DNA of 35,372 bases. It comes from Halanaerobiaceae bacterium. GTDB lineage: Bacteria; Bacillota; Halanaerobiia; Halanaerobiales; Halarsenatibacteraceae. A model generated the notes under the pieces. That model saw only the letters and a list, made by a program, of their open reading frames with translations, was not told the origin of the DNA and ran no database searches. The stretch covers positions 1 to 35,372 of the forward strand of contig PWEJ01000085.1 in NCBI GenBank assembly GCA_003553485.1, given 5' to 3'. The position numbers and the translations under genes were made by a program. Within the stretch, counting starts at the first letter, position 1. Every line of letters starts with the position of its first letter. Shown here in pieces: positions 1-8,044 of this stretch.

Positions 1-47
1 CTTTAGACCCAGAGATACCGATAAAGTATAATATCGAGTATAAATAG
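1..47 (+). CDS. 3' end of an unidentified upstream gene (partial)
   Basis: The third frame is open from the window edge to a TAG at 45-47. It gives a plausible C-terminus, LDPEIPIKYNIEYK. The other two + frames stop earlier, at 31 and 6. The fragment is too short to assign a family. It lies 63 nt upstream of the membrane ferredoxin gene and could share its transcript. It may also be a chance open frame. Confidence 0.35.
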   Translation, partial: LDPEIPIKYNIEYK

Positions 48-71
48 AGAGGCAAAAATTTTTGGCATTGG

Positions 72-89
72 TGAATGATAATTCATTCA
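72..89. promoter_or_regulatory. Inverted repeat just upstream of the membrane ferredoxin gene
   Basis: Seven-base arms TGAATGA and TCATTCA flank a 4-nt TAAT centre, ending 10 nt before the G-run ribosome binding site. The embedded TGATAAT equals one half of a Fur-type operator, but the second half does not match. It could be a repressor operator or a weak hairpin in the leader. No -35/-10 pair could be fixed with confidence around it. Confidence 0.25.
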
Positions 90-110
90 TTGGCTTTTGG
101 GGGGATTAAT

Positions 111-734
111 TTGAGTAATAGTAAGAAAAGAACTATAAGCCAGATTTTATTTATTGGCCTGTTTTTCTTCCTGTTGTTCAGGGGTAATCTGCAGATATGG
201 GTTGCTTTCTGGGCGCTGGGGATAGTGGTTTCTTTGATTTTTGATAGAGTTTATTGTGGCTGGGCCTGTCCCATGGGGACACTACTTAGGTTCCAGAGCT
301 GGATTTATGATAAGTTTAATCTTACAAGAGAAAAAGTTAGCTCCAGGCTTATTTTAAATAGTTTTAGGGTTATATTGATCCTGGGATTTCTAGCTGGAAT
401 GATAGCAGTTAGGAGGTTTGGTTATCAACTAAATATAATATTGATCTTAGTGGGAAGTTCTATAGTTATGTCTTTCTTCCTGGAAGAAAGTTGCTGGCAT
501 AAAATTTGTCCTCACGGAACAGTATTGAGTATAAGTACTAAGTTTTCTAAATATAGGATGTCAATATCAGAAGATGATTGTACAGGTTGTGGTTTATGTG
601 AAAATGCCTGCCCAAATAATACAATAAATAAACTTGTTGAAAGCAAGACAAGAGAGATAGACAACAAAGAATGTTTGGTCTGTTTTGACTGTCAGAAAGT
701 TTGTCCAGTAGAGGCGGTGAATTATAATAATTAG
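111..734 (+). CDS. NapH/MauN-type membrane 4Fe-4S ferredoxin protein
   Basis: This is a predicted integral membrane electron-transfer protein of 207 residues from the TTG at 111. A hexa-G ribosome binding site (99-104) sits 6 nt before this TTG. The in-frame ATG at 75 has no such site. Hydrophobic helices lie near the N-terminus (two closely spaced) and mid-protein (two more). The membrane part carries two cysteine motifs of the NapH type, CGWACPMG and CWHKICPHG. The C-terminus is a two-cluster ferredoxin with CTGCGLCENACP and CLVCFDCQKVCP, each CxxCxxCxxxCP, ready to bind two [4Fe-4S] clusters. Family members pass electrons from quinol or NADH-linked donors to a periplasmic or membrane partner. 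No partner gene is visible here, so the acceptor is unknown. A rho-independent terminator follows at once, so the transcript ends here. Confidence 0.85.
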   Translation: MSNSKKRTISQILFIGLFFFLLFRGNLQIWVAFWALGIVVSLIFDRVYCGWACPMGTLLRFQSWIYDKFNLTREKVSSRLILNSFRVILILGFLAGMIAVRRFGYQLNIILILVGSSIVMSFFLEESCWHKICPHGTVLSISTKFSKYRMSISEDDCTGCGLCENACPNNTINKLVESKTREIDNKECLVCFDCQKVCPVEAVNYNN

Positions 735-763
735 TTATAAATAATCATAAAAAATTAAATTTT

Positions 764-803
764 AATCCTGCAGTTCTTTAGTCTGCAGGATTTTTCTTCT
801 TTT
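764..803 (+). terminator. Rho-independent terminator after the membrane ferredoxin gene
   Basis: A perfect 10-bp stem (AATCCTGCAG at 764-773 with CTGCAGGATT at 783-792) encloses a 9-nt loop. A T-rich run follows (TTTCTTCTTTT). It lies 30 nt past the stop codon. Confidence 0.85.
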
Positions 804-1024
804 ATATTGTTAATTAGCTCGATTGTTATTTGAAATTAATTAGCACAATAATATTAATTATGTTAAAATAATAATATAGAAAATCAGAAAAGTAAAATTA
901 TTAAGATTTAAGATTGGCCTGGCTTTAATGCAGGTTATATGTATTTGATATAGAAGTTAATTAATATAGGGCAAAATTATTTCAGTGGTGAGACATATAA
1001 TTTTAATTCCTGGGGGGGAATAAA
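804..1024. other. AT-rich leader/promoter region before a small CxxC ORF
   Basis: There is no gene here on either strand. It holds a short direct repeat (TTAATTAGC at about 811 and again at about 836). A possible promoter is TTGAAA (830-835), 16 nt, TATTAA (852-857). The match is only fair and other AT-rich pairings are possible. The region ends in a strong G-run ribosome binding site (1012-1018) for the next small ORF. Confidence 0.3.
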
Positions 1025-1174
1025 ATGCCGACAATATTAGAATGCAAAGAATGTGGCAAAAAGTATTATACCGCAAATAGCATTGAAGAAGGAAAAGTTT
1101 CTGGTTTTTGTGATGAATGTCAGGGTCAATTAGTTTCATTAGGATTCCCTGGATATGACGCTATGGAGGATTAG
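1025..1174 (+). CDS. Small unidentified CxxC / CxxC protein (49 aa)
   Basis: A 49-codon frame starts at ATG 1025, 6 nt after a seven-G ribosome binding site. It is followed by a terminator, so it looks like a complete single-gene transcription unit. The product begins MPTILECKECGKKYY and has a second pair CDEC near residue 29. Two CxxC pairs about 20 residues apart suggest a zinc ribbon or rubredoxin-like knuckle. The C-terminus is acidic (ends AMED). I do not recognise the family, and no function can be given. The well-placed ribosome binding site, paired cysteines and own terminator argue that it is real. A longer frame exists on the opposite strand here but lacks these signals. Confidence 0.7.
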   Translation: MPTILECKECGKKYYTANSIEEGKVSGFCDECQGQLVSLGFPGYDAMED

Positions 1175-1204
1175 TTAATAATTAATAATAGGCAGGAAAG
1201 TTTC

Positions 1205-1249
1205 TTTTGCTTGACTGAAGGTTATTCAGTTGAGCAAAATTTTTTATTT
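1205..1249 (+). terminator. Strong terminator after the small CxxC ORF
   Basis: The arms are 1205-1219 and 1225-1239. They form a 15-bp stem with two G-U wobbles and a 5-nt loop (GGTTA). A run of Ts with a single A follows at 1240-1249. It lies 31 nt after the stop codon of the small ORF. Confidence 0.88.
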
Positions 1250-1307
1250 ATGATAAAAATCATAAAAATTAATGGCAGAAGAAGTGGTGAAAAGGAGATA
1301 AAAGTAT

Positions 1308-1347
1308 AAAACCCCCCTGCTGATCTGAAAATCAAAAGAGGGGTTTT
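1308..1347 (-). terminator. Terminator of rpmB (minus strand)
   Basis: AAAACCCC (1308-1315) pairs with GGGGTTTT (1340-1347). A smaller inner pairing is GAT/ATC. Read on the minus strand, it is a G/C stem followed by TTTT, 44 nt past the rpmB stop. The symmetric A/T flanks could let it work in both directions. Confidence 0.7.
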
Positions 1348-1390
1348 AAATGTTTGAGTATATTTGGCAGATTTTTATATTTTTAATATC

Positions 1391-1621
1391 TTAGTAAACT
1401 TTTTGTACTTTGCCAGCTTTCAAACATTTGGTACAAACTTTTATCCGTTTTTTACTGCCATCTACCATGGCCTTTACTTTTTGCAGGTTGGGTTTCTGGG
1501 TTCTTCCTGAGACACTGGTGATGTTTCTCCCTACTCCGCCCTTCTTTTTAGCTTTACCTCGTCTTCTAACACGGTTAGCATTATTATTTCCCTTACCACA
1601 AATCTCACAATAATTAGCCAA
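1391..1621 (-). CDS. rpmB: 50S ribosomal protein L28
   Basis: This is a large-subunit ribosomal protein of 76 residues from the TTG at 1621-1619. A GGAGGTG site stands 6 nt upstream of that TTG, and the protein then begins MANYCEICGKG as the family expects. An upstream in-frame TTG overlaps the ribosome binding site and is rejected. The family core NLQKVKAMVDG...KAGKVQKV is intact. Two CxxC pairs (C5/C8 and C63/C66) mark the zinc-binding form of L28. The protein is about 14 residues longer than the 62-residue Bacillus form. The gene is transcribed away from the Asp23/fakA operon, the usual Firmicute arrangement. Confidence 0.95.
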   Translation of the reverse strand: MANYCEICGKGNNNANRVRRRGKAKKKGGVGRNITSVSGRTQKPNLQKVKAMVDGSKKRIKVCTKCLKAGKVQKVY

Positions 1622-1684
1622 ATTAAACACCTCCAATTATGATAAATTGCCTGTTAGCTTATTGTCTAAAAATCTCACTTTATT

Positions 1685-1714
1685 ATTTTAACATAAATAA
1701 TGTGAAGCTGGCAA
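1685..1714 (-). promoter_or_regulatory. Promoter of rpmB
   Basis: Read on the minus strand: TTGCCA (1714-1709), an 18-nt spacer, TAAAAT (1690-1685). It is well placed about 65 nt upstream of the rpmB start, in the divergent intergenic region. Confidence 0.6.
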
Positions 1715-1732
1715 GCTTTTGCAGGATTAAAT

Positions 1733-1761
1733 TTGCATGTTTATGCTAATTGTTGTAGAAT
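1733..1761 (+). promoter_or_regulatory. Promoter of the Asp23-fakA operon
   Basis: TTGCAT (1733-1738), a 17-nt spacer, TAGAAT (1756-1761), about 50 nt before the ATG at 1815. It lies back to back with the rpmB promoter, so this 190-nt gap is a divergent control region. Confidence 0.6.
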
Positions 1762-1814
1762 TAAATTGGATATTATCTAGAAAAATTATAAGGCACTTTA
1801 AAAGAGGTGAAACT

Positions 1815-2180
1815 ATGGGGAAGGAATGGGAAACTGAATATGGCAAAGTGGTAGTAAGTAAGGAAGTAATTGCAAAAATAGCCGGCCTGGCTGCCATGGA
1901 GTGTTATGGGCTGGTAGGAATGTCATCTAAAAATATGCAGGATGGTCTTTCTGATCTTTTAGGTTTAGAAAATCTCACTAAAGGGGTAGTTATAAATACA
2001 GGTCAGGATAAAGTCACCCTGGAATTAAATATAATTGTTGAGTTTGGCACTAATATTCAACAGGTAGCCAGCAATGCCATGGAGAGGGTAAATTACGTCT
2101 TAAAAGATAAAGTAGGTATTGAAGTGGCTAGCGTTGATATTAATGTACAGGGAGTGAGGGTTCAGGATGAAGCTCGATAA
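1815..2180 (+). CDS. yloU: Asp23/Gls24 family protein (YloU-like)
   Basis: This is a small cytoplasmic protein of 121 residues. It starts at the ATG at 1815, 6 nt after an AGAGGTGA site. A longer frame back to 1737 runs over the promoter and is not used. The sequence shows the family pattern KVVVSKEVIAKIAGLAAMECYGLVGM and, at the end, VDINVQGVRV. Asp23-family proteins are abundant envelope- or alkaline-stress proteins of Gram-positive bacteria. The molecular role of the YloU branch is not settled. Its last 14 nt overlap the fakA start, so the two are probably translationally coupled. The pairing with fakA is conserved in Firmicutes and hints at a link to membrane lipid state. Confidence 0.92.
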   Translation: MGKEWETEYGKVVVSKEVIAKIAGLAAMECYGLVGMSSKNMQDGLSDLLGLENLTKGVVINTGQDKVTLELNIIVEFGTNIQQVASNAMERVNYVLKDKVGIEVASVDINVQGVRVQDEAR

Positions 2181-3897
2181 TGATAGTAATACAGATTTAC
2201 AGGTTATTGATGGCGATAGATTTAGAGAAATGCTCTATTCAGGACTTACTAGATTAGAAAAACAAAAATCTCTGGTGGACTCTTTGAACGTCTTTCCAGT
2301 ACCAGATGGAGATACTGGTACCAATATGTTTTTAACTTTAAAAGAAGCCGTGCAATCTGTAGAAAAGGAAGACTCTAATAGAGTTGATGATATAGCTGAA
2401 ACAATGTCTCGTGGTGCTCTAATGGGAGCCAGGGGGAACTCAGGCGTAATTTTATCACAGCTTTTACGGGGATTCTCTCAGTCCAGTGCTGGAAAAAAAT
2501 TACTAGAACCCGAGGATTTAGTTGAGGCTTTAGAAAAGGCTTCAAAAGTTGCCTATAACGGGGTGTTAAAACCTGTTGAGGGGACTATACTGACAGTTTC
2601 AAGGCGAGCAGCTGAAGGAGCCCGAAAAGCTTTTGAGAAAAAGGGAGCGGATAAGGCTGATTTTTTATTTATCTTGCAGCAGACATTAAAAACAGCTGAT
2701 AGAGCCCTGCAAAAAACCCCTGAACAGCTGCCAGTTTTAAAAGAGGCAGAGGTTGTTGATGCTGGCGGGCAGGGTTATATCTTTATTTTAGAAGGTATGT
2801 ACAAGGCCCTTAAAGGTGAAGGTTATGTAGAGGAAAGCACTGATTCGGTAACTCTGGAAGAAAAAGTTGGCCAGCGAGAATTTGTATCTGATATAAAATA
2901 TGCCTACTGTACTCAAATGTTAATACATTTAAATGAAAATAATGAAAAACAAGAAATCACTCAGGTTAGAGAAGAACTAAACAATTATGGAGATTCTCTG
3001 ATGGTTGTCGGCTCAGGTGATGTTATTAAAGTGCATATTCATACCAATCATCCTGGCGTTATTTTAGAACATGGTTTGAAAATAGGCATGATCGACGACA
3101 TTAAAATAGATAATATGAAAAGTCAACATCAGGAAATGGAACAACAAAAAAGAGAAACTAATAATTTAGCCGTAGCTCAGGGAAGTTCTATGGTTTTTGA
3201 TGAGGGTCAGGAAGAACTGGAAGAAGACTCTGAGCCTTTAAAACGTACTATAGTTGCAGTTGCAGCTGGAGAAGGAATAAAGCAAATTTTAAGTGAATTA
3301 GGTGTTAAAGGGATAATTCACGGAGGACAATCAATGAATCCCAGCACCAATGACTTCCTGGAAAAAATTAAAAGCTTGCCGGCTAAAGAGATAATAGTTT
3401 TTCCTAATAACAAAAACATTATTTCCGCTGCACTGCAGGCAGCTGAAATGGTTGATGATAAAAAAATAGAAGTGGTGCCGACTAAGTCCTTTACAGAGGC
3501 AATTGCCTGTTTGTTACTTTATAATGAAGATGAGGACTTAGAAGAGCTAGTAGCAGCAATGAAAGAGGAGAAAGAGTATGTTAGAACTGCTGAGATAACA
3601 AGGGCTGTCAAAGATTCTAAAGTTAAAGGTTTAGAAATTAAAGAGGGAGATGTAATTGGTTTATTTGATGGTGATATTAAAGTTAAAGGTTCTGATTATA
3701 ACAGGGTGGTATTGAAGTTGTTCGAAAAATCTCTTGCTGAGGAAGAATTAATAACTATTTATTATGGCGAAGAAATTTCTGAAAAACAGGCTATAAATTT
3801 ACGAAACAAAATTTTGGATAGATTTGCAAGCATCGATGAAGTAGAAATTTATGCTGGGGAACAACCGCTTTACCCTTATATCATTTCGCTGGAATAA
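2167..3897 (+). CDS. fakA: Fatty acid kinase catalytic subunit FakA (YloV, DAK/DhaL domain)
   Basis: FakA phosphorylates fatty acids held by FakB, giving acyl-phosphate for phospholipid synthesis. The protein has 576 residues, close to the usual 550-560. The N-terminal DhaL-type kinase domain (about 15-210) carries the Mg-ATP motif DGDTGTNM (47-54) and ARGNSGVILSQ (88-98). A middle domain follows, then a linker rich in Glu/Gln (about 318-358) and the conserved C-terminal domain with HGGQSMNPST. The ATG at 2167 overlaps the upstream gene by 14 nt. The DegV-family gene directly downstream is the natural FakB partner. The kinase assignment follows from the family; the long acidic linker is the only local peculiarity. 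Confidence 0.93.
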   Translation: MKLDNDSNTDLQVIDGDRFREMLYSGLTRLEKQKSLVDSLNVFPVPDGDTGTNMFLTLKEAVQSVEKEDSNRVDDIAETMSRGALMGARGNSGVILSQLLRGFSQSSAGKKLLEPEDLVEALEKASKVAYNGVLKPVEGTILTVSRRAAEGARKAFEKKGADKADFLFILQQTLKTADRALQKTPEQLPVLKEAEVVDAGGQGYIFILEGMYKALKGEGYVEESTDSVTLEEKVGQREFVSDIKYAYCTQMLIHLNENNEKQEITQVREELNNYGDSLMVVGSGDVIKVHIHTNHPGVILEHGLKIGMIDDIKIDNMKSQHQEMEQQKRETNNLAVAQGSSMVFDEGQEELEEDSEPLKRTIVAVAAGEGIKQILSELGVKGIIHGGQSMNPSTNDFLEKIKSLPAKEIIVFPNNKNIISAALQAAEMVDDKKIEVVPTKSFTEAIACLLLYNEDEDLEELVAAMKEEKEYVRTAEITRAVKDSKVKGLEIKEGDVIGLFDGDIKVKGSDYNRVVLKLFEKSLAEEELITIYYGEEISEKQAINLRNKILDRFASIDEVEIYAGEQPLYPYIISLE

Positions 3898-3965
3898 AAT
3901 AACTATGAAACCAACATGTAATTGTTTTAAAGCAAGTTAAGATCAGGAAAAAAGGGGATGGTAAT

Positions 3966-4841
3966 ATGAAGATTGCTATAGTTACAGATAGCACCTGTGA
4001 TCTTGCAGAAGAATTTTTTGCTGAAAGAAATAATTTAGATTTTGTTCCTTTAAAAGTACAATTTGGAGAAGAATCTTTCTATGATCGGGTGGATATTTCT
4101 TCACGAGAATTTTTTGCTAAACTAAATGTAGATTCCAGACATCCGTCAACTTCTCAACCTTCTATGGGAGATTTTCTGGAAAAATATCAAGAGCTATCGC
4201 AGGAATTCGATCATATTATCTCTATACATATCTCAGGTGAATTGAGTGGGACAATTGAATCAGCTCAATTGGCAGCCCGGCAATTAGAAGATATTGGGAT
4301 AACGATCGTTGATAGTAAAAGTGCAACCCTTGGCTTGGGATTTTTAGTTAAACTTGCCGATAAATTAGTAGCAGAGGAACGGGAAATTGCTGAAGTTGAG
4401 GAAATTCTAACAAAGGCTAGAGAAAACCTTGAAGTTTATTTTACTGTTAGTGATCTATCTTTTCTGCAAAAAGGGGGAAGAATTGGTAAAGCTCAAGCCT
4501 TTCTAGGTTCGATATTAAACTTTCATCCTTTATTGGGATTATCCGGGGCCAGGGGAGTAATTGAGCCAATTGAAAAAGTGCGAGGAAGAAAAAAAATGAA
4601 AACTAAAATGGAAGAGATTTTTCAAGATAAAGTAACTGATGAAAAAATAGCCTGGTTAGGGATGATGCATGGAGACGCCAAAAAAAGGATGTTAGAGTTA
4701 AAAGATGTTTTAATTAAAGTTGGAAAAGCTAAGAATTTAAACTTATCAACGGAGGAAACTATTATTAGTCCAGTATTAGGCTGTCATGTGGGGCCATCAG
4801 TCTATGGATTTGCTCTTCTGACAGGAGATTTCCTGGAGTAA
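3966..4841 (+). CDS. DegV family fatty-acid-binding protein (FakB-like)
   Basis: This protein binds a long-chain fatty acid and presents it to FakA for phosphorylation. It has 291 residues, as usual for DegV proteins. The N-terminus MKIAIVTDSTCDL, the STSQPSMGDF segment (about 60-69), the IHISGELSGT loop and the LQKGGRIGKA motif are all classic for the family. The start ATG follows a GGGGATGG site. The gap to fakA is 68 nt, and the stop overlaps recG by one base (TAATG). Firmicutes often encode several FakB proteins with different acyl preferences. The sequence does not show which acyl chain this one binds. Confidence 0.9.
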   Translation: MKIAIVTDSTCDLAEEFFAERNNLDFVPLKVQFGEESFYDRVDISSREFFAKLNVDSRHPSTSQPSMGDFLEKYQELSQEFDHIISIHISGELSGTIESAQLAARQLEDIGITIVDSKSATLGLGFLVKLADKLVAEEREIAEVEEILTKARENLEVYFTVSDLSFLQKGGRIGKAQAFLGSILNFHPLLGLSGARGVIEPIEKVRGRKKMKTKMEEIFQDKVTDEKIAWLGMMHGDAKKRMLELKDVLIKVGKAKNLNLSTEETIISPVLGCHVGPSVYGFALLTGDFLE

Positions 4842-6904
4842 TGAAATCCAGGTTACAGGAGCCCGTGACCAATTTGGCTGGAATAGGTAAGGTGCGGGCT
4901 GAAAAATTACAGAAACTTAATATAACGACCATTAAGGACTTTTTTTATCATTTTCCCCGTGACTATATAGATAGACGCAATGTGAAACCAATTGCTCAAG
5001 CCAGGCCTGGTAAGAAAATTACTGCTCAAGTAACAGTAAAGGATGTTGAGACCAGCAGGACTAGAAATAATACCTCTATAACTAAAATCAAATTTCAAGA
5101 TGTCAAAAGTAAAGAAACAGAAATTCAAGGGGTCTGGTTTAATCAACCCTATAGAGCAAATTATTTTCAAGAGGGGCAAGTTTACTGCATAAGTGGTAAG
5201 ATTGATGAAAATAGCTGGCAGAAATATTCAAAATTACAAGTAATCAATCCAGTATATGAAAAATGGTCTGTTAAACCAGCAATCCATACTAGAAGAATTG
5301 TCCCAATCTATCCGCTTACCGCTGGCATAAACCAACTTCAGTTTAGAGAACTTGTTTTTGCAGTGATTTCTAAATATAGCAATTATCTTGAAGATTGGTT
5401 GCCTGAAGATTTAAAGAAAAAATATAGTTACCCGGAATTTTCTAGTTCAATTAAAGAAGTTCATTTTCCTAGTAATAGAAAAGATTTTCAAAAAGCTCGC
5501 TCCAGCCTGGCTTTTTCTGAGCTTTTTTTATTGCAGTTGAAACTTCAGTTGAAAAAAGAAAAACTCAACCGCAAAAAGGGCGTGTCTTTAGCTGTCAGGC
5601 CGGCAATAACGGCAAAATTTTTAGAGAATCTTGATTTTTCCCTTACCGTTTCGCAAAAGAAAGTCTGGCAGGAAATAGCTAATGATCTGGAAAAAAAGAT
5701 ACCCATGCGGCGCCTTTTACAGGGTGATGTTGGTTCGGGAAAGACTATAATAGCTGCTCTAGCCATTCTAACAGCTATAAGCAATGGCAGACCAGCTCTT
5801 TATCTGGTACCAACAGAAATATTAGCTGAACAGCAACTTTTGAAATTGCAAAAGTTATTTGCCAGTTTCCCCTTTAAATTAGACATTTTAACCGGTGGAA
5901 TAACTGCAGAGGAGAAAGAAGAAATATTACAGGATTTAAATTCTGGCAGGATAGACCTTTTGCTGGGCACCCATGCCCTTTTTCAGGGGGATTTCAGTTT
6001 AGAGAAATCAGGGTTGATAATAATTGATGAACAGCATCGTTTTGGAGTTCATCAAAGAGAAAAGATGATTATGACTGGCAATAAATCAGATCTTTTGGTA
6101 ATGACCGCTACTCCTATTCCCCGCACTATGGCCCTAACATTGTATGGGGATCTGGCTATTTCTACAATTGAAGAATTACCGCCGGGACGCAAGCCAGTAA
6201 AGACCTTTTTGCGGTCTCCTGAGGATAGAGATAATATTTATGCCTATCTTAGAAAGAGGGTAACTGGTGATGAAAGAGCTTTTATAGTCTGTCCGGCTAT
6301 TGAGCCCAGTAAAGAAATGGCAGGGGTTATTTCTTGTCAGGAAGTATATGATTATTTAGAAGCCAACTTTTTTTCCTCCAGACAGATTGCTCTTCTTACT
6401 GGCCAGATAAGCAGTGAGAGGCGAGAAAAGATAATGGCCAAATTCAAACAAGGAGAAATTAAAGTAATTGTAGCCACTTCAGTTATAGAAGTAGGTGTTG
6501 ATATTCCTGAAGCTACTATGATGGTAATAGAAAATGCTGATAGATTTGGTTTAGCCCAACTGCATCAATTGCGCGGTAGAGTTGGGAGGAGCTCTCGAAC
6601 TTCTCTTTGCGTCCTGGTTGCTGACTCACCAACCGCTGAAGGCAAGGAGAGACTGATAGCTTTAAAATCACATCATGATGGTTTTAAAATTGCTGAAAGA
6701 GACCTGGAAATAAGAGGTCCAGGAGAATTTTTTGGAGCAGCTCAACATGGTCTGCCACACTTGAAAATAGCTGATTTAAGTAAAGACCTAAGATTACTGC
6801 AGCAAGCCCAAAAAGAGGCGCAAAAACTCATAACTTCAAAAAAGGGTGTTGGTTATCTCCCTTTAAAAATACTAGCTGAAGATGAACTGGAGTTGATTAT
6901 TTAA
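4841..6904 (+). CDS. recG: ATP-dependent DNA helicase RecG
   Basis: RecG is a double-strand DNA translocase that reverses stalled replication forks and processes branched intermediates. It has 687 residues, near the family norm. The N-terminal wedge/OB region (about 1-240) contains the helix-hairpin-helix-like GIGKVRAEKLQ and the PRDYIDRR segment. The helicase core has Walker A GDVGSGKT (295-302), DEQHRFG (396-402), TATPIPRT (422-429) and, in the second RecA-like lobe, the LHQLRGRVGRSS motif. The C-terminus ends with the expected RGPGEFFG segment and tail. The start shares one base with the stop of the FakB-like gene. Nothing is missing. Confidence 0.97.
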   Translation: MKSRLQEPVTNLAGIGKVRAEKLQKLNITTIKDFFYHFPRDYIDRRNVKPIAQARPGKKITAQVTVKDVETSRTRNNTSITKIKFQDVKSKETEIQGVWFNQPYRANYFQEGQVYCISGKIDENSWQKYSKLQVINPVYEKWSVKPAIHTRRIVPIYPLTAGINQLQFRELVFAVISKYSNYLEDWLPEDLKKKYSYPEFSSSIKEVHFPSNRKDFQKARSSLAFSELFLLQLKLQLKKEKLNRKKGVSLAVRPAITAKFLENLDFSLTVSQKKVWQEIANDLEKKIPMRRLLQGDVGSGKTIIAALAILTAISNGRPALYLVPTEILAEQQLLKLQKLFASFPFKLDILTGGITAEEKEEILQDLNSGRIDLLLGTHALFQGDFSLEKSGLIIIDEQHRFGVHQREKMIMTGNKSDLLVMTATPIPRTMALTLYGDLAISTIEELPPGRKPVKTFLRSPEDRDNIYAYLRKRVTGDERAFIVCPAIEPSKEMAGVISCQEVYDYLEANFFSSRQIALLTGQISSERREKIMAKFKQGEIKVIVATSVIEVGVDIPEATMMVIENADRFGLAQLHQLRGRVGRSSRTSLCVLVADSPTAEGKERLIALKSHHDGFKIAERDLEIRGPGEFFGAAQHGLPHLKIADLSKDLRLLQQAQKEAQKLITSKKGVGYLPLKILAEDELELII

Positions 6905-6963
6905 AACTCACTTTTATCCAAACCAGAATTTAAAGAGCAATTTTGCCAGCAAGGTGGAATTTT

Positions 6964-7542
6964 ATGAGAATAATAGCGGGAAAAAATAAAGGAAGAAAAT
7001 TAAAAACTTTATCCGGGAGCAAAATCGTTAGACCAACCAAGGATATAGTAAAAGAGGCGATCTTTAACATTCTTTTTAACTACCCTGAAAATAAGATTTG
7101 CCTGGATTTATTTGCTGGCTTTGGCTCTTTAGGCTTAGAGGCCTTGAGCCGGGGGGCAGCAAAGGTTGATTTTGTAGAGATTAACCCCAAAAATTGCAAA
7201 ATAATTAGCGAGAATATCAGATTATTAGAGGGAGAAGATTCTTGCCAGGTATATTGTCAGGAAGTAATATCTTACTTGCAAAAAACCGCTAATAAATATC
7301 AACTGGTCTTTTTAGATCCTCCCTATGATTATGGACAGTATCAAGAGGTATTGTTCTATTTATTGAAGAACAATTTATTAATAAATCCAGCTATAATAGT
7401 GCTGGAGCATGCTCCAGAAAAAACATTTAAAGAAATTAGCAATTACCTTTTTCTAAAGAATGCTAATTATGGAGATAGTGCTGTTACTCTATTAGAATAC
7501 CAGGGCCTGACTGAAGAGGAGGATTCTTATGGCAAAGAGTAA
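6964..7542 (+). CDS. rsmD: 16S rRNA (guanine966-N2)-methyltransferase RsmD
   Basis: RsmD methylates G966 of 16S rRNA on the small subunit using S-adenosylmethionine. The protein has 192 residues from ATG 6964, which follows a GGTGGA site; an upstream in-frame TTG at 6943 is rejected. Family marks are MRIIAGKNKGRKL, the RPT motif (23-25), the SAM-binding LDLFAGFGSLGLEAL (47-61) and the catalytic DPPY (118-121). The last 14 nt overlap coaD, and the rsmD-coaD pair is conserved across Firmicutes. Confidence 0.95.
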   Translation: MRIIAGKNKGRKLKTLSGSKIVRPTKDIVKEAIFNILFNYPENKICLDLFAGFGSLGLEALSRGAAKVDFVEINPKNCKIISENIRLLEGEDSCQVYCQEVISYLQKTANKYQLVFLDPPYDYGQYQEVLFYLLKNNLLINPAIIVLEHAPEKTFKEISNYLFLKNANYGDSAVTLLEYQGLTEEEDSYGKE

Positions 7543-8044
7543 AATAGTATATCCAGGTAGTTTTGATCCTATTACCAGGGGCCATCTAGATATAATTGAG
7601 AGAGCTAGAAAGCTATTTGATGAAATTATTGTCGCTGTCTTCATTAATCCCAATAAAGAACCCTTATTTTCTCGAAAAAAAAGGGAAGAATTGCTGCAAA
7701 AGGCAACAGAGGACATGCCAGATGTAAAAGTGGATTCTTTCTCTGGTTTAACTGTTGATTATGTACAAAAAAAACAGGCTACAGCTATTTTAAGGGGTTT
7801 AAGGGCAGTCTCTGATTTTGAGGGCGAATTTCAAATGTCCTCCATGAACAAAGAACTAAATGACGATATTGAGACTGTATTTTTAATGACCAATACCCGC
7901 TATGCTTTTTTAAGTTCCAGTGTTATCAAAGAAGCCGCTCAATTTGGAGGCAATATAAAAGAATTAGTTCCTCCTGAAGTTGAGAAAGCTTTAAAAGAAA
8001 AATTAAATAGATCCTATCGGGAGGATTTCAATGATGAGAAATAA
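7529..8044 (+). CDS. coaD: Pantetheine-phosphate adenylyltransferase CoaD
   Basis: CoaD transfers AMP from ATP to 4'-phosphopantetheine, the fourth step of CoA synthesis. The 171 residues match the family closely. YPGSFDPITRGH (8-19) holds the T/HxGH nucleotide-binding motif. ILRGLRAVSDFEGEFQMSSMN and the FLSSSVIKE segment are also typical. It overlaps rsmD by 14 nt and dsdA by 14 nt, so all three are probably translated together. The CoA product also feeds the acyl carrier protein and Pta chemistry encoded later in the window. Confidence 0.96.
   Translation: MAKSKIVYPGSFDPITRGHLDIIERARKLFDEIIVAVFINPNKEPLFSRKKREELLQKATEDMPDVKVDSFSGLTVDYVQKKQATAILRGLRAVSDFEGEFQMSSMNKELNDDIETVFLMTNTRYAFLSSSVIKEAAQFGGNIKELVPPEVEKALKEKLNRSYREDFNDEK

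Noticed and set aside
804-1024. Possible riboswitch or T-box in the AT-rich gap
   Set aside because: No conserved riboswitch core or T-box sequence could be recognised, only A/T-rich repeats.
957-1139. Open frame of 60 codons on the minus strand
   Set aside because: It lies opposite the small CxxC gene, which has a much better ribosome binding site, cysteine pairs and a terminator. The minus frame shows no family features.
1737-1814. N-terminal extension of the Asp23-family protein
   Set aside because: The added 26 codons overlap the promoter and lack a ribosome binding site. The ATG at 1815 has a good one and matches the family start.
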